Below the pieces are notes generated by a model, which saw nothing but the letters and a program-made list of their open reading frames with translations, was not told where the DNA came from and searched no databases. Of a stretch of DNA of 64,000 bases, positions 25,210 to 34,198 are shown piece after piece. This DNA is from Clostridiales bacterium (GTDB taxonomy: Bacteria > Bacillota > Clostridia > Oscillospirales > Ruminococcaceae): the NCBI GenBank assembly GCA_003150405.1, contig QAMM01000006.1, positions 70,172 through 134,171 on the forward strand. Direction: 5' to 3'. Position 1 is the stretch's first letter. Each line of letters opens with the position of its first letter. Made by a program: the position numbers and the translations under genes.

Positions 25210-28200
25210 TTACGATAAATTGGCCGCACCGTCCAGTTCCGGGGTTTCCGGTTCTTCTGCGCTTACTGTTTTGTTTTTCCGGTGGAACATTTTGTAAAGC
25301 GCCGGAACCAGGAACAGGGTCAGCAGGGTGGAGTAGAGCAGGCCGCCAATGGTCGTCACTGCCATTGGACGCATCAGCTCACCGCCGGCGCTGGTGTCAA
25401 ACACCGTGGTGGAAAGCGCAATAATCGTCGTCAGTGCCGTCATCAAAATCGGCCGCAGCCGGTGCTTCCCAGTCAGGATCAGCGCCTCAACCGTGTCCAT
25501 TCCCTTGTCGCGCTGCTGGTTCGCGTAATCCACAAAGACAATCCCGTTGTTGACGACAATACCCACCAGTACCACAAAACCAATCAGTGAAACTACACTC
25601 ACCGGCATCCGCGCCGCAAACAGCGCAAGGAAAGCACCGGTAAAGGCGAGCGGAATGGTGAACATGACAATGAACGGGGAGAGCAGGGACTGGAACTGTG
25701 CCACCATGACCAGGTAAATAAACAGGATCGCCAGCCCAATCATCAGGTAAAGGTCGTTGAAGGCGCTCGCAATGCTTTCGCTTTCGCCGCCGACTTCAAC
25801 CCGGCAGCCGTCCGGCAGGGCAGCTGCGTCTACCTTTGCCTTAATTTGGCCGTTTACATCGCCGGAAAGGTATCCCGCCTCCAGAGAGGCTGTTACACTT
25901 ACATAACGTTCCTGCCCCTCGTGCTGGATCGAGGTGAACCCTTCCGCCAGCCCAACCTCTGCAATGTCGCCCAGACGTACCGCTTCTCCGTTTGTATTTT
26001 CAATGGTGATGTCCGCAAGCTTTTCCGAGGTCATCGGTTCCTCGCGTTCATCCTTGACATAAATTTCATAAGACAGGCTGCTTTCGGTCAGGGTGGTCGC
26101 CGCCTGCTCCGCGGCAATCTCTTCACTCACCGCCATATAAACCTGCGCCACCGTCAGCCCCTTGGCAATCGCCTTGTCTTTGTCCACCGTAATGCGGATT
26201 TCCTCGCTGGCTTTGCCCAATCCGTTGTCCACATCGGTGGTGCCCTCGGTTCCGGCAATGAGTTCGGAAATCTGGTTTGCAGCCGCCTTCAAGTTGTCCA
26301 GGTCGCGCCCGTAAACGTTGTAAACAATCTGCCCGCCGCTCAGTGCCGAAATGTCGGAGTTGCTTCCGTCTGCCGCCACCGCATAAGGCTTGCCTGCGGT
26401 CTTGTCGCGGATATCCTGCACCACCTCGTCGGTTGAACGGGTGCGGTCGTCCTTGAGCTGAACATAAATAGTGGTTCCACTGCCGCCCATCATCGACATT
26501 ATGCTGGCGCTGCTGCCGCCGGAGTAGAGCATGCCCACGGTGTCAACATCCTGCACATCAAGCAGCGTGCCGGAAAGCTCGTCAAGCGCTGCAAAGCTGT
26601 CGTCCTGGCTGTAGTCGTCCGGCATTTCCACCGAAACGGTGATGTTCCCGCTGTCCATCGACGGGAACAGCTCGGTGCCGGAGGAGAAGGCAGCCGCAAT
26701 GCTGGCGCCCAGCAGCACCACGCAGACGACAATGGTCGCCCAGCTGTGCCGAAGCGATTTTGCAAGGACCTTCCCGTAAAAATCGGCCAGCTTGTCGGTA
26801 AAGTTGCGCTTAAAGACAATCGGCTTCTTCATCATGGTGCTGCACGCTGCCGGAACTACCGTCAGTGCAACTGCAAGGCTCGCGAGCAGCGCATAGGCAA
26901 TGGTCAGCGCCATGTCGGTGAAGAGCTGGCGGGTTATGCCGTGGGTAAAAACAATCGGCACAAAAACAATGACCGTTGTCAGCGTGGAGGAGATAATGGC
27001 GGCAGACACCTCTTTAGCGCCCTTGATGGCCGCTTCCTTAGCGCCCATTCCTTCCCGCCGGTACCGGAAGATGTTTTCAATGACCACAATCGAGTTGTCT
27101 ACCAGCATGCCGACACCCAGCGCGAGGCCGCTCATCGAAATCATGTTGAGGGTAATGCCGGAGAAATACATCAGCACAAAGGCCCCAATGACGCTGATGA
27201 CAATCGAAATGCCGACAATAAAGGTCGGTTTGATTTTCCGCAGAAAGATGAAGAGGATGACCACTGCAAACAGTGCGCCCCACAACAGATTGCTGATGAT
27301 GGTGTTGATCATCAGGTCAACGTATTCACCCTGATCCATCAGCACGTCAAACCGCACGTCCTGGTTGAGCGCGTGCACCTCGTCCATCCGGGCCTGTACG
27401 CTGTGCGCCACCTCGGCGGTCGAAATGTTCGGCTGCTTTTGGAGCGACAAAATGACCGCGTGGTTGCCGTTGACGCGGGAATACATGGTGTCCGCGTTGT
27501 TGTAGGAGACAACATCCGCCACATCGGCAAGCTGAACGCTTTTGTAGTCCGGAATCTCCATCAGAGTCAGGTTCTGCAGCTCCTCAATCGACCCAATCTT
27601 GTCCCCGATTCGAACCGGGTAGCTGATACCATCGCCAGAATCCACCGTGCCTGCCGGCATGCTGAAGTTCTCCCCGGCAAGGATGCCGGAAATCATGTCA
27701 GCGGTAACGGTAATTTCCGGAATTTCCATCTGCGCAAGCTGGCTTTTGACAATCTGCTCCACCTGGGAGTCCACCTTGGCATACAGCTCTTTGCGCGCCG
27801 CTTCAATCTGCTCGTTTACCACAGATTCCGGCAGGTTTTGCTGCATCAGGTTCTGCTTCTGCTTTTCAAATTCGGCGTCCACCTGTGCAAGTGCCTGCTG
27901 TTTCGGCTGGGCGAGCGCTGCGTCCGCCATTTCGGCGGTCATACCCTGTGCCAGCATGGCCTGCTTTTGTTCTTCAAATTTCTGGTTGACCTGCTCCACT
28001 GCCTGTTGTTTCGGCTGTGCAAGCGCCTGGTCGGCCATTTCAGCGGTCAGCTTTTGGTTCAGCGCCGCCTGCCGCTGAGCTTCCAGCTGGCTGTCAATCT
28101 GCTTGATAATCTCTTCCCGTGCTTTGGTACGGATCTGCGTTTCCGCTTCGCTCTTATAGTGCGCCTGAATATCGGCATTGAGCGCGTCGAGCTTTTCCTG

Positions 28201-28764
28201 TGACAGGGTTACGTCCACCAGGTTGGAGACCAGCCCGCTGGAGGAGACCGACGCTACGCCGTTCACGCTCTCAATTTCCGGAATCACCTTGTCCTCAATG
28301 TACTGGGAGGCTTCCTCCGCACCCATCCCTTCCACCGAGACCGCCAGCGACAGTATCGGCATCATGTCGGGGTTGAGCTTCATAATCATCGGCGTGCCCG
28401 CCTCGTCCGGCAGGTAGCTCTCCAGCATGTCCAGCTTTTCCCGCATCTCAATCATGGCGGTGTCCATGTTGGTTTCTTCGTTGAATTTTAATATCACCAT
28501 CGAGACGTTTTCACTGGAAACCGAGCTGACTTCCTCAATGTTGTTAATCGAAGCCATTCCCTGTTCCAGCGGGGAGGTGAGCTTCTGTTCCACCTCCTCC
28601 GGCGAAGCACCGGCGTAGGTGGTTGAAATCACCGCGTAGGGGAGGTTAAAGCTCGGGATTAAATCCACCGTCATGTTGGTATAGGAAACAACCCCCAGCA
28701 CCAGTATGATGATGACCGCCACCAGTATGGTGAATGGTTTTTTGACACTGAATCTTGAAAACAT
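25210..28764 (-). CDS. Efflux RND transporter permease with coiled-coil insertion
   Basis: A 1184-residue HAE-family permease with the usual two-fold layout of 12 membrane helices. It has GLALGVGMLVDNSIVVIENI around helix 4 and a matching LVGIVVNNGIVFVDYAN late in the protein. Compared with typical Firmicute members (about 1050 residues) it carries an extra Gln/Ala-rich helical segment at residues 200-345 in the first periplasmic-type loop, including two tandem 36-residue repeats (TAEMADxALAQPKQQA). The ATG at 28764 follows GGAGTGCGTT. No membrane-fusion protein gene is adjacent. Drug, lipid or surfactant export is likely. Confidence 0.92.
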   Translation of the reverse strand: MFSRFSVKKPFTILVAVIIILVLGVVSYTNMTVDLIPSFNLPYAVISTTYAGASPEEVEQKLTSPLEQGMASINNIEEVSSVSSENVSMVILKFNEETNMDTAMIEMREKLDMLESYLPDEAGTPMIMKLNPDMMPILSLAVSVEGMGAEEASQYIEDKVIPEIESVNGVASVSSSGLVSNLVDVTLSQEKLDALNADIQAHYKSEAETQIRTKAREEIIKQIDSQLEAQRQAALNQKLTAEMADQALAQPKQQAVEQVNQKFEEQKQAMLAQGMTAEMADAALAQPKQQALAQVDAEFEKQKQNLMQQNLPESVVNEQIEAARKELYAKVDSQVEQIVKSQLAQMEIPEITVTADMISGILAGENFSMPAGTVDSGDGISYPVRIGDKIGSIEELQNLTLMEIPDYKSVQLADVADVVSYNNADTMYSRVNGNHAVILSLQKQPNISTAEVAHSVQARMDEVHALNQDVRFDVLMDQGEYVDLMINTIISNLLWGALFAVVILFIFLRKIKPTFIVGISIVISVIGAFVLMYFSGITLNMISMSGLALGVGMLVDNSIVVIENIFRYRREGMGAKEAAIKGAKEVSAAIISSTLTTVIVFVPIVFTHGITRQLFTDMALTIAYALLASLAVALTVVPAACSTMMKKPIVFKRNFTDKLADFYGKVLAKSLRHSWATIVVCVVLLGASIAAAFSSGTELFPSMDSGNITVSVEMPDDYSQDDSFAALDELSGTLLDVQDVDTVGMLYSGGSSASIMSMMGGSGTTIYVQLKDDRTRSTDEVVQDIRDKTAGKPYAVAADGSNSDISALSGGQIVYNVYGRDLDNLKAAANQISELIAGTEGTTDVDNGLGKASEEIRITVDKDKAIAKGLTVAQVYMAVSEEIAAEQAATTLTESSLSYEIYVKDEREEPMTSEKLADITIENTNGEAVRLGDIAEVGLAEGFTSIQHEGQERYVSVTASLEAGYLSGDVNGQIKAKVDAAALPDGCRVEVGGESESIASAFNDLYLMIGLAILFIYLVMVAQFQSLLSPFIVMFTIPLAFTGAFLALFAARMPVSVVSLIGFVVLVGIVVNNGIVFVDYANQQRDKGMDTVEALILTGKHRLRPILMTALTTIIALSTTVFDTSAGGELMRPMAVTTIGGLLYSTLLTLFLVPALYKMFHRKNKTVSAEEPETPELDGAANLS

Positions 28765-29162
28765 AACGCACTCCAATCTGCCGGTTGAAAATCTGGCCGC
28801 AAGACCAAAAGCGGGAGCAGACAGCCACTCGCAGCGAAACTGCCTGCGGAAGCCAATGAAATTTCAAATTGTTTTAGAATTATCGCAGAAACGCGCTTGG
28901 GGGTATGCTCCAAGCTCCCGGCTTGTGCCGGGCCGGGTGAAGGCGCATCGAACGGTCAGGACATGTGCTGCTTAAAATTTTTTGAATCCTACAAAGGTTC
29001 TGGTCCGTCCCAACAAAAAAATTTTAGTTGGAATAACTCCGCCAAAGTTTTGAAAAGGCCTTATTTCGGTTCGCAAACCGAAACGTGTTCTCTGGCCGCA
29101 CAAAAAAGTAACTAGGCGTGTTTGCCTATGTTCCTTTGAAACAAATTGAAATCCAATCCGCT
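28765..29162 (-). other. Long 5' untranslated region of the RND-tetR operon
   Basis: About 400 bases between the promoter/operator and the pump ATG. It contains hairpins TTTCGGTT/AACCGAAA (around 29067-29086) and GCCCGGC/GCCGGG-type pairs (around 28917-28936), but no ORF with a ribosome site. Confidence 0.45.
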
Positions 29163-29188
29163 TTTCCGACCGACCGGTCGGTCGGAAA
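29163..29188. promoter_or_regulatory. TetR operator
   Basis: Perfect 26-base palindrome, half-site TTTCCGACCGACC with its exact complement. The core CGACCGGTCG is typical of TetR-family sites. It begins three bases after the expected transcription start of the RND-tetR operon. Confidence 0.85.
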
Positions 29189-29197
29189 CCGAAATCC

Positions 29198-29227
29198 ATT
29201 ATAGTCCTGGAAGATGCTTCAAGTCAA
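29198..29227 (-). promoter_or_regulatory. Promoter of the RND-tetR operon
   Basis: Minus strand TTGACT (29222-29227), 18-base spacer, TATAAT (29198-29203), immediately upstream of the palindrome. Confidence 0.8.
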
Positions 29228-29748
29228 TGAACTGTTTTTGAACAATCTGTGTCCGGTTGCACTCCAGTTGTATCGGTTTGTTCAATTAAATTGGTGTAGC
29301 CTGTCAAATTCATCCTCCACTTTCAAAATTGCGAATTTCGGCATCTTTTCGGCAAGATCCAAAATGCGTATATCACTTTTCGGCGCCGGTAAATCCGCCG
29401 GCACCTAGCGCACGCCTTCTTTCAGCGAAACAACATGAATTCAACTAATATCCGGAGCCAACCGCCTCCATTATCCGTTAAATATTGAGTCGGTTTTCCG
29501 GTATCCTTTAACGGTCGATTTTACTTATTTTTACCGGCATTAAGGCCATATCTGTGCCGAATGCAAAAAGCCTGCATTGTTATTTTGCCTTCCAGCCAAA
29601 GTGTCAAACGTCCCTCCATTCTGCCATTGGAACAGTGGGCGTACAGACAGCCAAACTGTGCCGTTTCCTTGGAAAAATCAGGTGAACACAGAAAAAAGAA
29701 TTGTGTTTCCGCTGCGCTTTTGGTATAGTATTATTTGAGGTGAATTGA
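29228..29748. other. Intergenic stretch, no gene seen
   Basis: About 520 bases between divergent transcription units. Only short ORFs without ribosome sites. A TATAGTATTATTT stretch near 29722-29736 may hold the -10 of the next gene. Confidence 0.4.
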
Positions 29749-30645
29749 ATGTTTAAAAAATTGCTTTTGTCTGCTGCCGCAGTTGTTTTGACCGCAGGGA
29801 TGGCGGTTTTGTCAGTATTTGCCGCGGATACGGTCACCGTTCCAGAGCTGCACCTGTCTCTGACCGCGCCGGACGGCTGGTATGTCATCACACGCGACAC
29901 CCCGGAGGGCGATGCCGTTCTGGAAGAAATTGGCTTGACTAAAACTGAGATCGATCAAATGTTTGGACAGGGTTCCATTTACTACAACGCGCTTGAACCA
30001 GAGACCTTTGCCCAGGAAATTGTTGTAACGATGGTGAAAAATGAAGAGGTGTTTGACTGGAACAGCTTTTCAAATGAAACCTACAAACAATTTGCTGACG
30101 AATTAATGAATGCCGATATGGAAGAGATTACCGGGATTACCGGCGTGAAATACGGTGGCTATGAGATAATCGCTCATCCCCAGGTGAAATGGATGAAATT
30201 TGACGCGCGGATTCTCAACGACGACGAGCAGACGGCAATTATTCAATATATTACCATTGTCAACGGCCAGCATATCAACGTGACTTTGCGTTCTTATACA
30301 GGCTCCATTTCTTCTGCGGATGAAGCAATGTTTGACAGCTTTGTCCAAAACCTCAGCTTTACTGAGATAAAGGCAGTTCCGGGAATTGCCGGCCTATTTG
30401 CAAACAGCGCGTTTTACACCTATTTCTGGATTGGGATTGCCGCCTTGGCGGTTATTGCAGCAATCATTGTTATTATTGCAGTGGTGCACCACAACAAAAA
30501 GAAGGCGCGGGAAAATCAGGATTGGATGGGCCAGGTCGATCCTTTCCCGCCAATTGATACCCTTCCGCCGCTGGATACTCCGTTTCCAAGTGAAAACCCC
30601 CGGGATTTGTCTGACTCAAAGCCGGAGGATGAAAATCAGCCGTGA
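29749..30645 (+). CDS. Secreted, C-terminally membrane-anchored protein of unknown function
   Basis: 298 residues: signal peptide ending VFAAD (about residue 26), an extracytoplasmic domain to about 215 (LHLSLTAPDGWYVITRDTP, then a beta-rich part), one membrane helix at about 222-245 and a cytoplasmic Pro/Asp-rich tail. The outer domain resembles the DcrB/DUF1795-type fold (opening PDGW and closing FDSFVQNLSF), which is an impression, not a proven match. Ribosome site GAGGTG before ATG. Single gene between terminators. Confidence 0.7.
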   Translation: MFKKLLLSAAAVVLTAGMAVLSVFAADTVTVPELHLSLTAPDGWYVITRDTPEGDAVLEEIGLTKTEIDQMFGQGSIYYNALEPETFAQEIVVTMVKNEEVFDWNSFSNETYKQFADELMNADMEEITGITGVKYGGYEIIAHPQVKWMKFDARILNDDEQTAIIQYITIVNGQHINVTLRSYTGSISSADEAMFDSFVQNLSFTEIKAVPGIAGLFANSAFYTYFWIGIAALAVIAAIIVIIAVVHHNKKKARENQDWMGQVDPFPPIDTLPPLDTPFPSENPRDLSDSKPEDENQP

Positions 30646-30666
30646 GTCTCTCGTACCAATGCTTTT

Positions 30667-30714
30667 AAAAGCCGCCTCATCTATACTTGGGATGAGGCGG
30701 CTTTTCTTTTGCTG
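30667..30714. terminator. Bidirectional terminator
   Basis: Perfect 15-base arms AAAAGCCGCCTCATC and complement around a nine-base loop, T-run on both strands. It serves the gene ending at 30645 and possibly yitT. Confidence 0.85.
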
Positions 30715-30798
30715 ACCGCTGGTGAAGTTGCTTGCCGCTGTCATAAAGTAATTTTAGCCTTGAAGTGTGGTACGGTTGGACATGTAAATCGGCAGCAG

Positions 30799-31734
30799 TT
30801 AAACGGTATGTTTGGTTTTCCGCTGTTTCCTGCGCTTTGCCGGAACGGCATCGCTCAGTTCGACAAATCCCTCACCCAATACTTCTTGGGCGGAACAAAC
30901 GGTGACAAAGGCATTTGGATCAATGTCATGCACGGCTTGTTTCAGTAAGGGGAGTTCCCGCGGACGCACCACTGCCATGAGCATTTCCCCTTGCTCGCCG
31001 CTGTACATTCCACGTACCGGAATACCGGTGTTTCCGCGTCCAACTGAATGAAAGAGCTGTTCTGAAATTTCCTCGGTTTTCTGCGAGAGGATAAACACTG
31101 CTTTGGCAAAGTTGACGCCGCCTAAAATGCTGTCAATGAGCTTGGAGCAGATAAAGACCGATACGACGGCGTAAATGGTGCGTGAAACCCCAAAGACAAA
31201 CAGTCCGGCAGCAATAATGACCGCGTCGATGGCAAAAATGAGTACTGAAATAGAAAAATGGGGGATTAGCCGATGCAGGCAGGCGGCAAGCATATCGGTA
31301 CCGCCGGTGGTTGCGCCGGTCCGTAAGACGAGTGCAAGCCCGGCGCCCATTGGAACGCCGCTGAGCAGTGCGCCAAGCAGCAGATCGTCAGAGACTGGCA
31401 GAGGATTGGGGATCCACTGGAAAACACCGAGCCAAATCGAAAGCAGCAGCATGCCGATGAGAGATTTTTTGACAAACCGAAAGCCTTGCTGTACTCCGCT
31501 TAAAACAAAGATAGGAATGTTCAGTATGAGGTTGACAACGCCGAGCGGAATGGCAAAACCAAACGCCAGTTCAGAAAGCTGGGAAAGGACAATGGCGGCG
31601 CCGGTGATTCCTCCGGTAACCAGCCCTAAAGGGTCGGCGTACCAAGCGAGTCCGAGGGCGAGCAGCGCAGTGCCAGTGAAAATGAGCCCGAGTCCTTTCC
31701 ACCTAACACCCAAAATCCGTTCTGTTTTTGTCAT
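30799..31734 (-). CDS. YitT family membrane protein
   Basis: 311 residues. Five to six membrane helices with the family motif GGITGAAIVLSQ near the N-terminus and TGATTGGTDMLA in the middle, then a cytoplasmic DUF2179 domain (GIPVRGMYSGEQGEML, VRPRELPLLKQAVHDIDPNAFV). Function of the family is unsettled. Ribosome site GGAGGAACCCAAT before ATG. Monocistronic. Confidence 0.92.
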   Translation of the reverse strand: MTKTERILGVRWKGLGLIFTGTALLALGLAWYADPLGLVTGGITGAAIVLSQLSELAFGFAIPLGVVNLILNIPIFVLSGVQQGFRFVKKSLIGMLLLSIWLGVFQWIPNPLPVSDDLLLGALLSGVPMGAGLALVLRTGATTGGTDMLAACLHRLIPHFSISVLIFAIDAVIIAAGLFVFGVSRTIYAVVSVFICSKLIDSILGGVNFAKAVFILSQKTEEISEQLFHSVGRGNTGIPVRGMYSGEQGEMLMAVVRPRELPLLKQAVHDIDPNAFVTVCSAQEVLGEGFVELSDAVPAKRRKQRKTKHTV

Positions 31735-31778
31735 ATTGGGTTCCTCCTTTTTCTGTTAAAAAACCATAAAGAATTTTT

Positions 31779-31808
31779 ATAATATATTTTGATTGTGCAA
31801 AGACACAA
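31779..31808 (-). promoter_or_regulatory. Possible promoter of yitT-like gene
   Basis: Minus strand TTGTGT (31803-31808), 18-base spacer, TATTAT (31779-31784), within an AT-rich region. Confidence 0.4.
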
Positions 31809-32156
31809 AATGAGGCGATGCCATAGTATTAATTCTAAAGAAAAACAAGGCAATTTTTGCAAGAAAATTTTATGTTTCAAAAAATATATTGAGAAAAAAC
31901 GCATCTCTTTTTCCGACCCCGCACACAGTATAGCTCGCCTGTCAAGCGGGCGGATATTCATCTATAGTATCTGCCGCAGATATGGCAGAAATCGCATTTC
32001 AACGAAAAATTAAGAGCAGTACGCTTTTATTTCAAGTAGGGTGGAAAAGGAGGATGCTGTTGTCATTTGACTTTCACCAGAAACCTTTGTAAAATGGGAT
32101 CACAAGATGACTGCATGCCACCGTTGGCACAACAGGGAAATAAAAGGAGAATTTCA
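31809..32156. other. Intergenic stretch before the IlvD/Edd dehydratase
   Basis: About 350 bases with no supported gene. A GTGGAAAAGGAGGATGCTG ribosome-like run at 32041-32059 is followed by a short ORF of no recognisable kind. No T-box consensus found. Confidence 0.35.
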
Positions 32157-33884
32157 ATGGACGATTACAAACAGAAAAGCGCGCCGGAACGCAGCCTTTG
32201 GGCGCAGTTTGACGCCTTGCAGCTCGGTATGGACTGGGACGAGTCCGACATTGTAAAACCGCAGATTTTAATTGAAGATGTTTTCGGAGACAGCCACCCA
32301 GGAAGCAAACACCTTGACAAGCTGGCGGAGCAGGCAAAAATTGGGGTTTATGAGTCGGGCGGACGTCCGGCGCAATTTCATGCGACCGATATTTGCGACG
32401 GATGTGCGCAGGGGCACAACGGCATGAACTATATCCTGGCCTCCCGCGAAGTGCTGGCGGATATGGTGGAAATTCATGGCTCGGTCAATCCGTGGGATGG
32501 TATGGTGTTGCTCTCTTCCTGTGACAAATCCATCCCCGCACACCTGAAAGCAGCGGCTAGGCTGGACATCCCGACTATTTTTATTCCGGGCGGCAGTATG
32601 CGGCCCGGCCCATATATGTCCACTTCCATCAAGGCGGGGGACATCTCCCTTCGCCAGAAACGCAAAGACGCCATTACCGAGCAGGAGGTCCGGGATTATA
32701 AGCTGACCGGTTGTCCGTCGCTCGGTGCCTGCCAGTTTTTGGGCACAGCCAGCACCATGCAGTGTATGGCAGAGGCACTTGGTCTTGCTCTGCCGGGTAG
32801 CGCACTTGCACCGGCGACTATGCGCGACATTCTTTCCATGGCACGGCTTGCCGGCCGTATGGTGATGATGCTCGCGAAAAAAGGCATTACGGCAAGCCAG
32901 ATCCTCACCCGTGAGGCGTTTGAAAACGCCATTGTGGTGCACAGCGCCATTGGCGGCTCCACCAATGCAACCCTTCATCTGCCTGCTGTTGCGCGTGAGC
33001 TGGGCATTGACTTGCCGCCGGAGCTGTTTGATGAAATCAATCACAAAATTCCGCATATTGGCAACATCTACCCGAGCGGGGAGCATGTTACCGAAGCATT
33101 CTGGTTCGCGGGCGGGATCCCGATGGTACAGTGGATGCTCAAAGATTTCCTCCATCTCGATGTGATGACCGTCACCGGTAAGACACTGGGCGAAAACCTG
33201 GAGGACATTCAGAAAGACGGCTTCTTTGAGCGCAACCTCGGTTACCTCGCAAACTATGGGCTGAAGCGGGAGCAGGTCATCCATCCGGTTGCGGACACAA
33301 AAGAAATGGGCTCTATTGCGGTGCTCAAAGGCAACATTGCCCCAGAAGGCGCCATTGTCAAATACGCTGCCATTTCGGATGACATGCTGGTGCACCGCGG
33401 CAGTGTCAAGGCGTTTGACAGCGAAGAGGACTGCTATTATGCGGTGGTTGACGGTAAGGTTGATCCGGACGATATTCTCATTATCCGCTATGAGGGACCG
33501 CGCGGCTCCGGCATGCCAGAAATGGTTATGACCACTGAAGCGATTGTCTGCGACGAACGGCTTAATGGCACCGTCGCTCTGGTAACCGATGGACGTTTCT
33601 CTGGTGCGACCCGCGGCCCGTGTATTGGACACGTCTCACCGGAAGCGGCGGCAGGCGGCCCTATTGCCTTTGTGGAAACAGGGGACATCATTGAATTCGA
33701 TATTCCGAACCGAGCGCTCAATGTTGTTGGAATTGCGGGCAAAGCGTGTAGCCGGGAAGAGGCTGGAGCTGTGTTGGCGGAGCGTGCAAAGTCTGGTATT
33801 AAGAAACTGCCGGAGCGCAAGGGGATTTTTAAACGCTATACTTCAACCGCCCTTTCGGCCATGAAAGGCGCGGGAATGGAATAA
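32157..33884 (+). CDS. IlvD/Edd family dehydratase (sugar-acid or dihydroxy-acid dehydratase)
   Basis: 575 residues, Fe-S dependent dehydratase fold. The cluster cysteines are in [30 protein letters not shown] and [19 protein letters not shown]. Classical dihydroxy-acid dehydratases have GCDKxxPG where this has SCDKSIPAH. The next gene is a fucose/arabinose-type isomerase and no ilv genes are near. A sugar-acid substrate is therefore as likely as branched-chain amino acid synthesis. The ATG at 32157 follows AAAGGAGAATTTCA; an upstream in-frame ATG lacks a site. Confidence 0.82.
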   Translation: MDDYKQKSAPERSLWAQFDALQLGMDWDESDIVKPQILIEDVFGDSHPGSKHLDKLAEQAKIGVYESGGRPAQFHATDICDGCAQGHNGMNYILASREVLADMVEIHGSVNPWDGMVLLSSCDKSIPAHLKAAARLDIPTIFIPGGSMRPGPYMSTSIKAGDISLRQKRKDAITEQEVRDYKLTGCPSLGACQFLGTASTMQCMAEALGLALPGSALAPATMRDILSMARLAGRMVMMLAKKGITASQILTREAFENAIVVHSAIGGSTNATLHLPAVARELGIDLPPELFDEINHKIPHIGNIYPSGEHVTEAFWFAGGIPMVQWMLKDFLHLDVMTVTGKTLGENLEDIQKDGFFERNLGYLANYGLKREQVIHPVADTKEMGSIAVLKGNIAPEGAIVKYAAISDDMLVHRGSVKAFDSEEDCYYAVVDGKVDPDDILIIRYEGPRGSGMPEMVMTTEAIVCDERLNGTVALVTDGRFSGATRGPCIGHVSPEAAAGGPIAFVETGDIIEFDIPNRALNVVGIAGKACSREEAGAVLAERAKSGIKKLPERKGIFKRYTSTALSAMKGAGME

Positions 33885-34198
33885 AAAACTGGTTCTACCC
33901 GTGTAACCGGTTCGCACAAAAAATGCTGTGGAATACTGACGGCCGATATGAAAAATTGTCTGCTGCTGGCGTGGGCAAAAGCAAAAGAGCTTTTATGTTT
34001 TGAAAAGGCGGCCCAGAGAACTGCTGGTTGCCTTTTGGACAGTGGCCTGTGGTTTTAAGGTATAATCCACAAAAAAGCGGAAAAATATTTGGCGACTATT
34101 TTTCAAACCATCGGAAGGGAATTGACAAAAAAGACATGGACTTTTTGCCGTTCTGGTGGTATGATAACAATATCATTGAAAACATAGGAGGATGAAAC
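33885..34198. other. Intergenic stretch with candidate regulatory palindrome
   Basis: 314 bases. TATAAT at 34061-34066 and TTGACA at 34122-34127 occur but not with each other's partner at standard spacing. ATGATA/TATCAT inverted repeat at 34161-34176, just before the isomerase ribosome site, could be an operator. Confidence 0.35.

Noticed and set aside
26746..28203. 485-codon ORF antisense to the RND pump gene
   Set aside because: Mirror-frame shadow of a codon-biased gene; His/Arg-rich, no ribosome site, no domain.
32040..32150. T-box leader before the IlvD-type gene
   Set aside because: AGGGTGG-like and TGCCACC-like pieces occur but not the consensus order or a following terminator.
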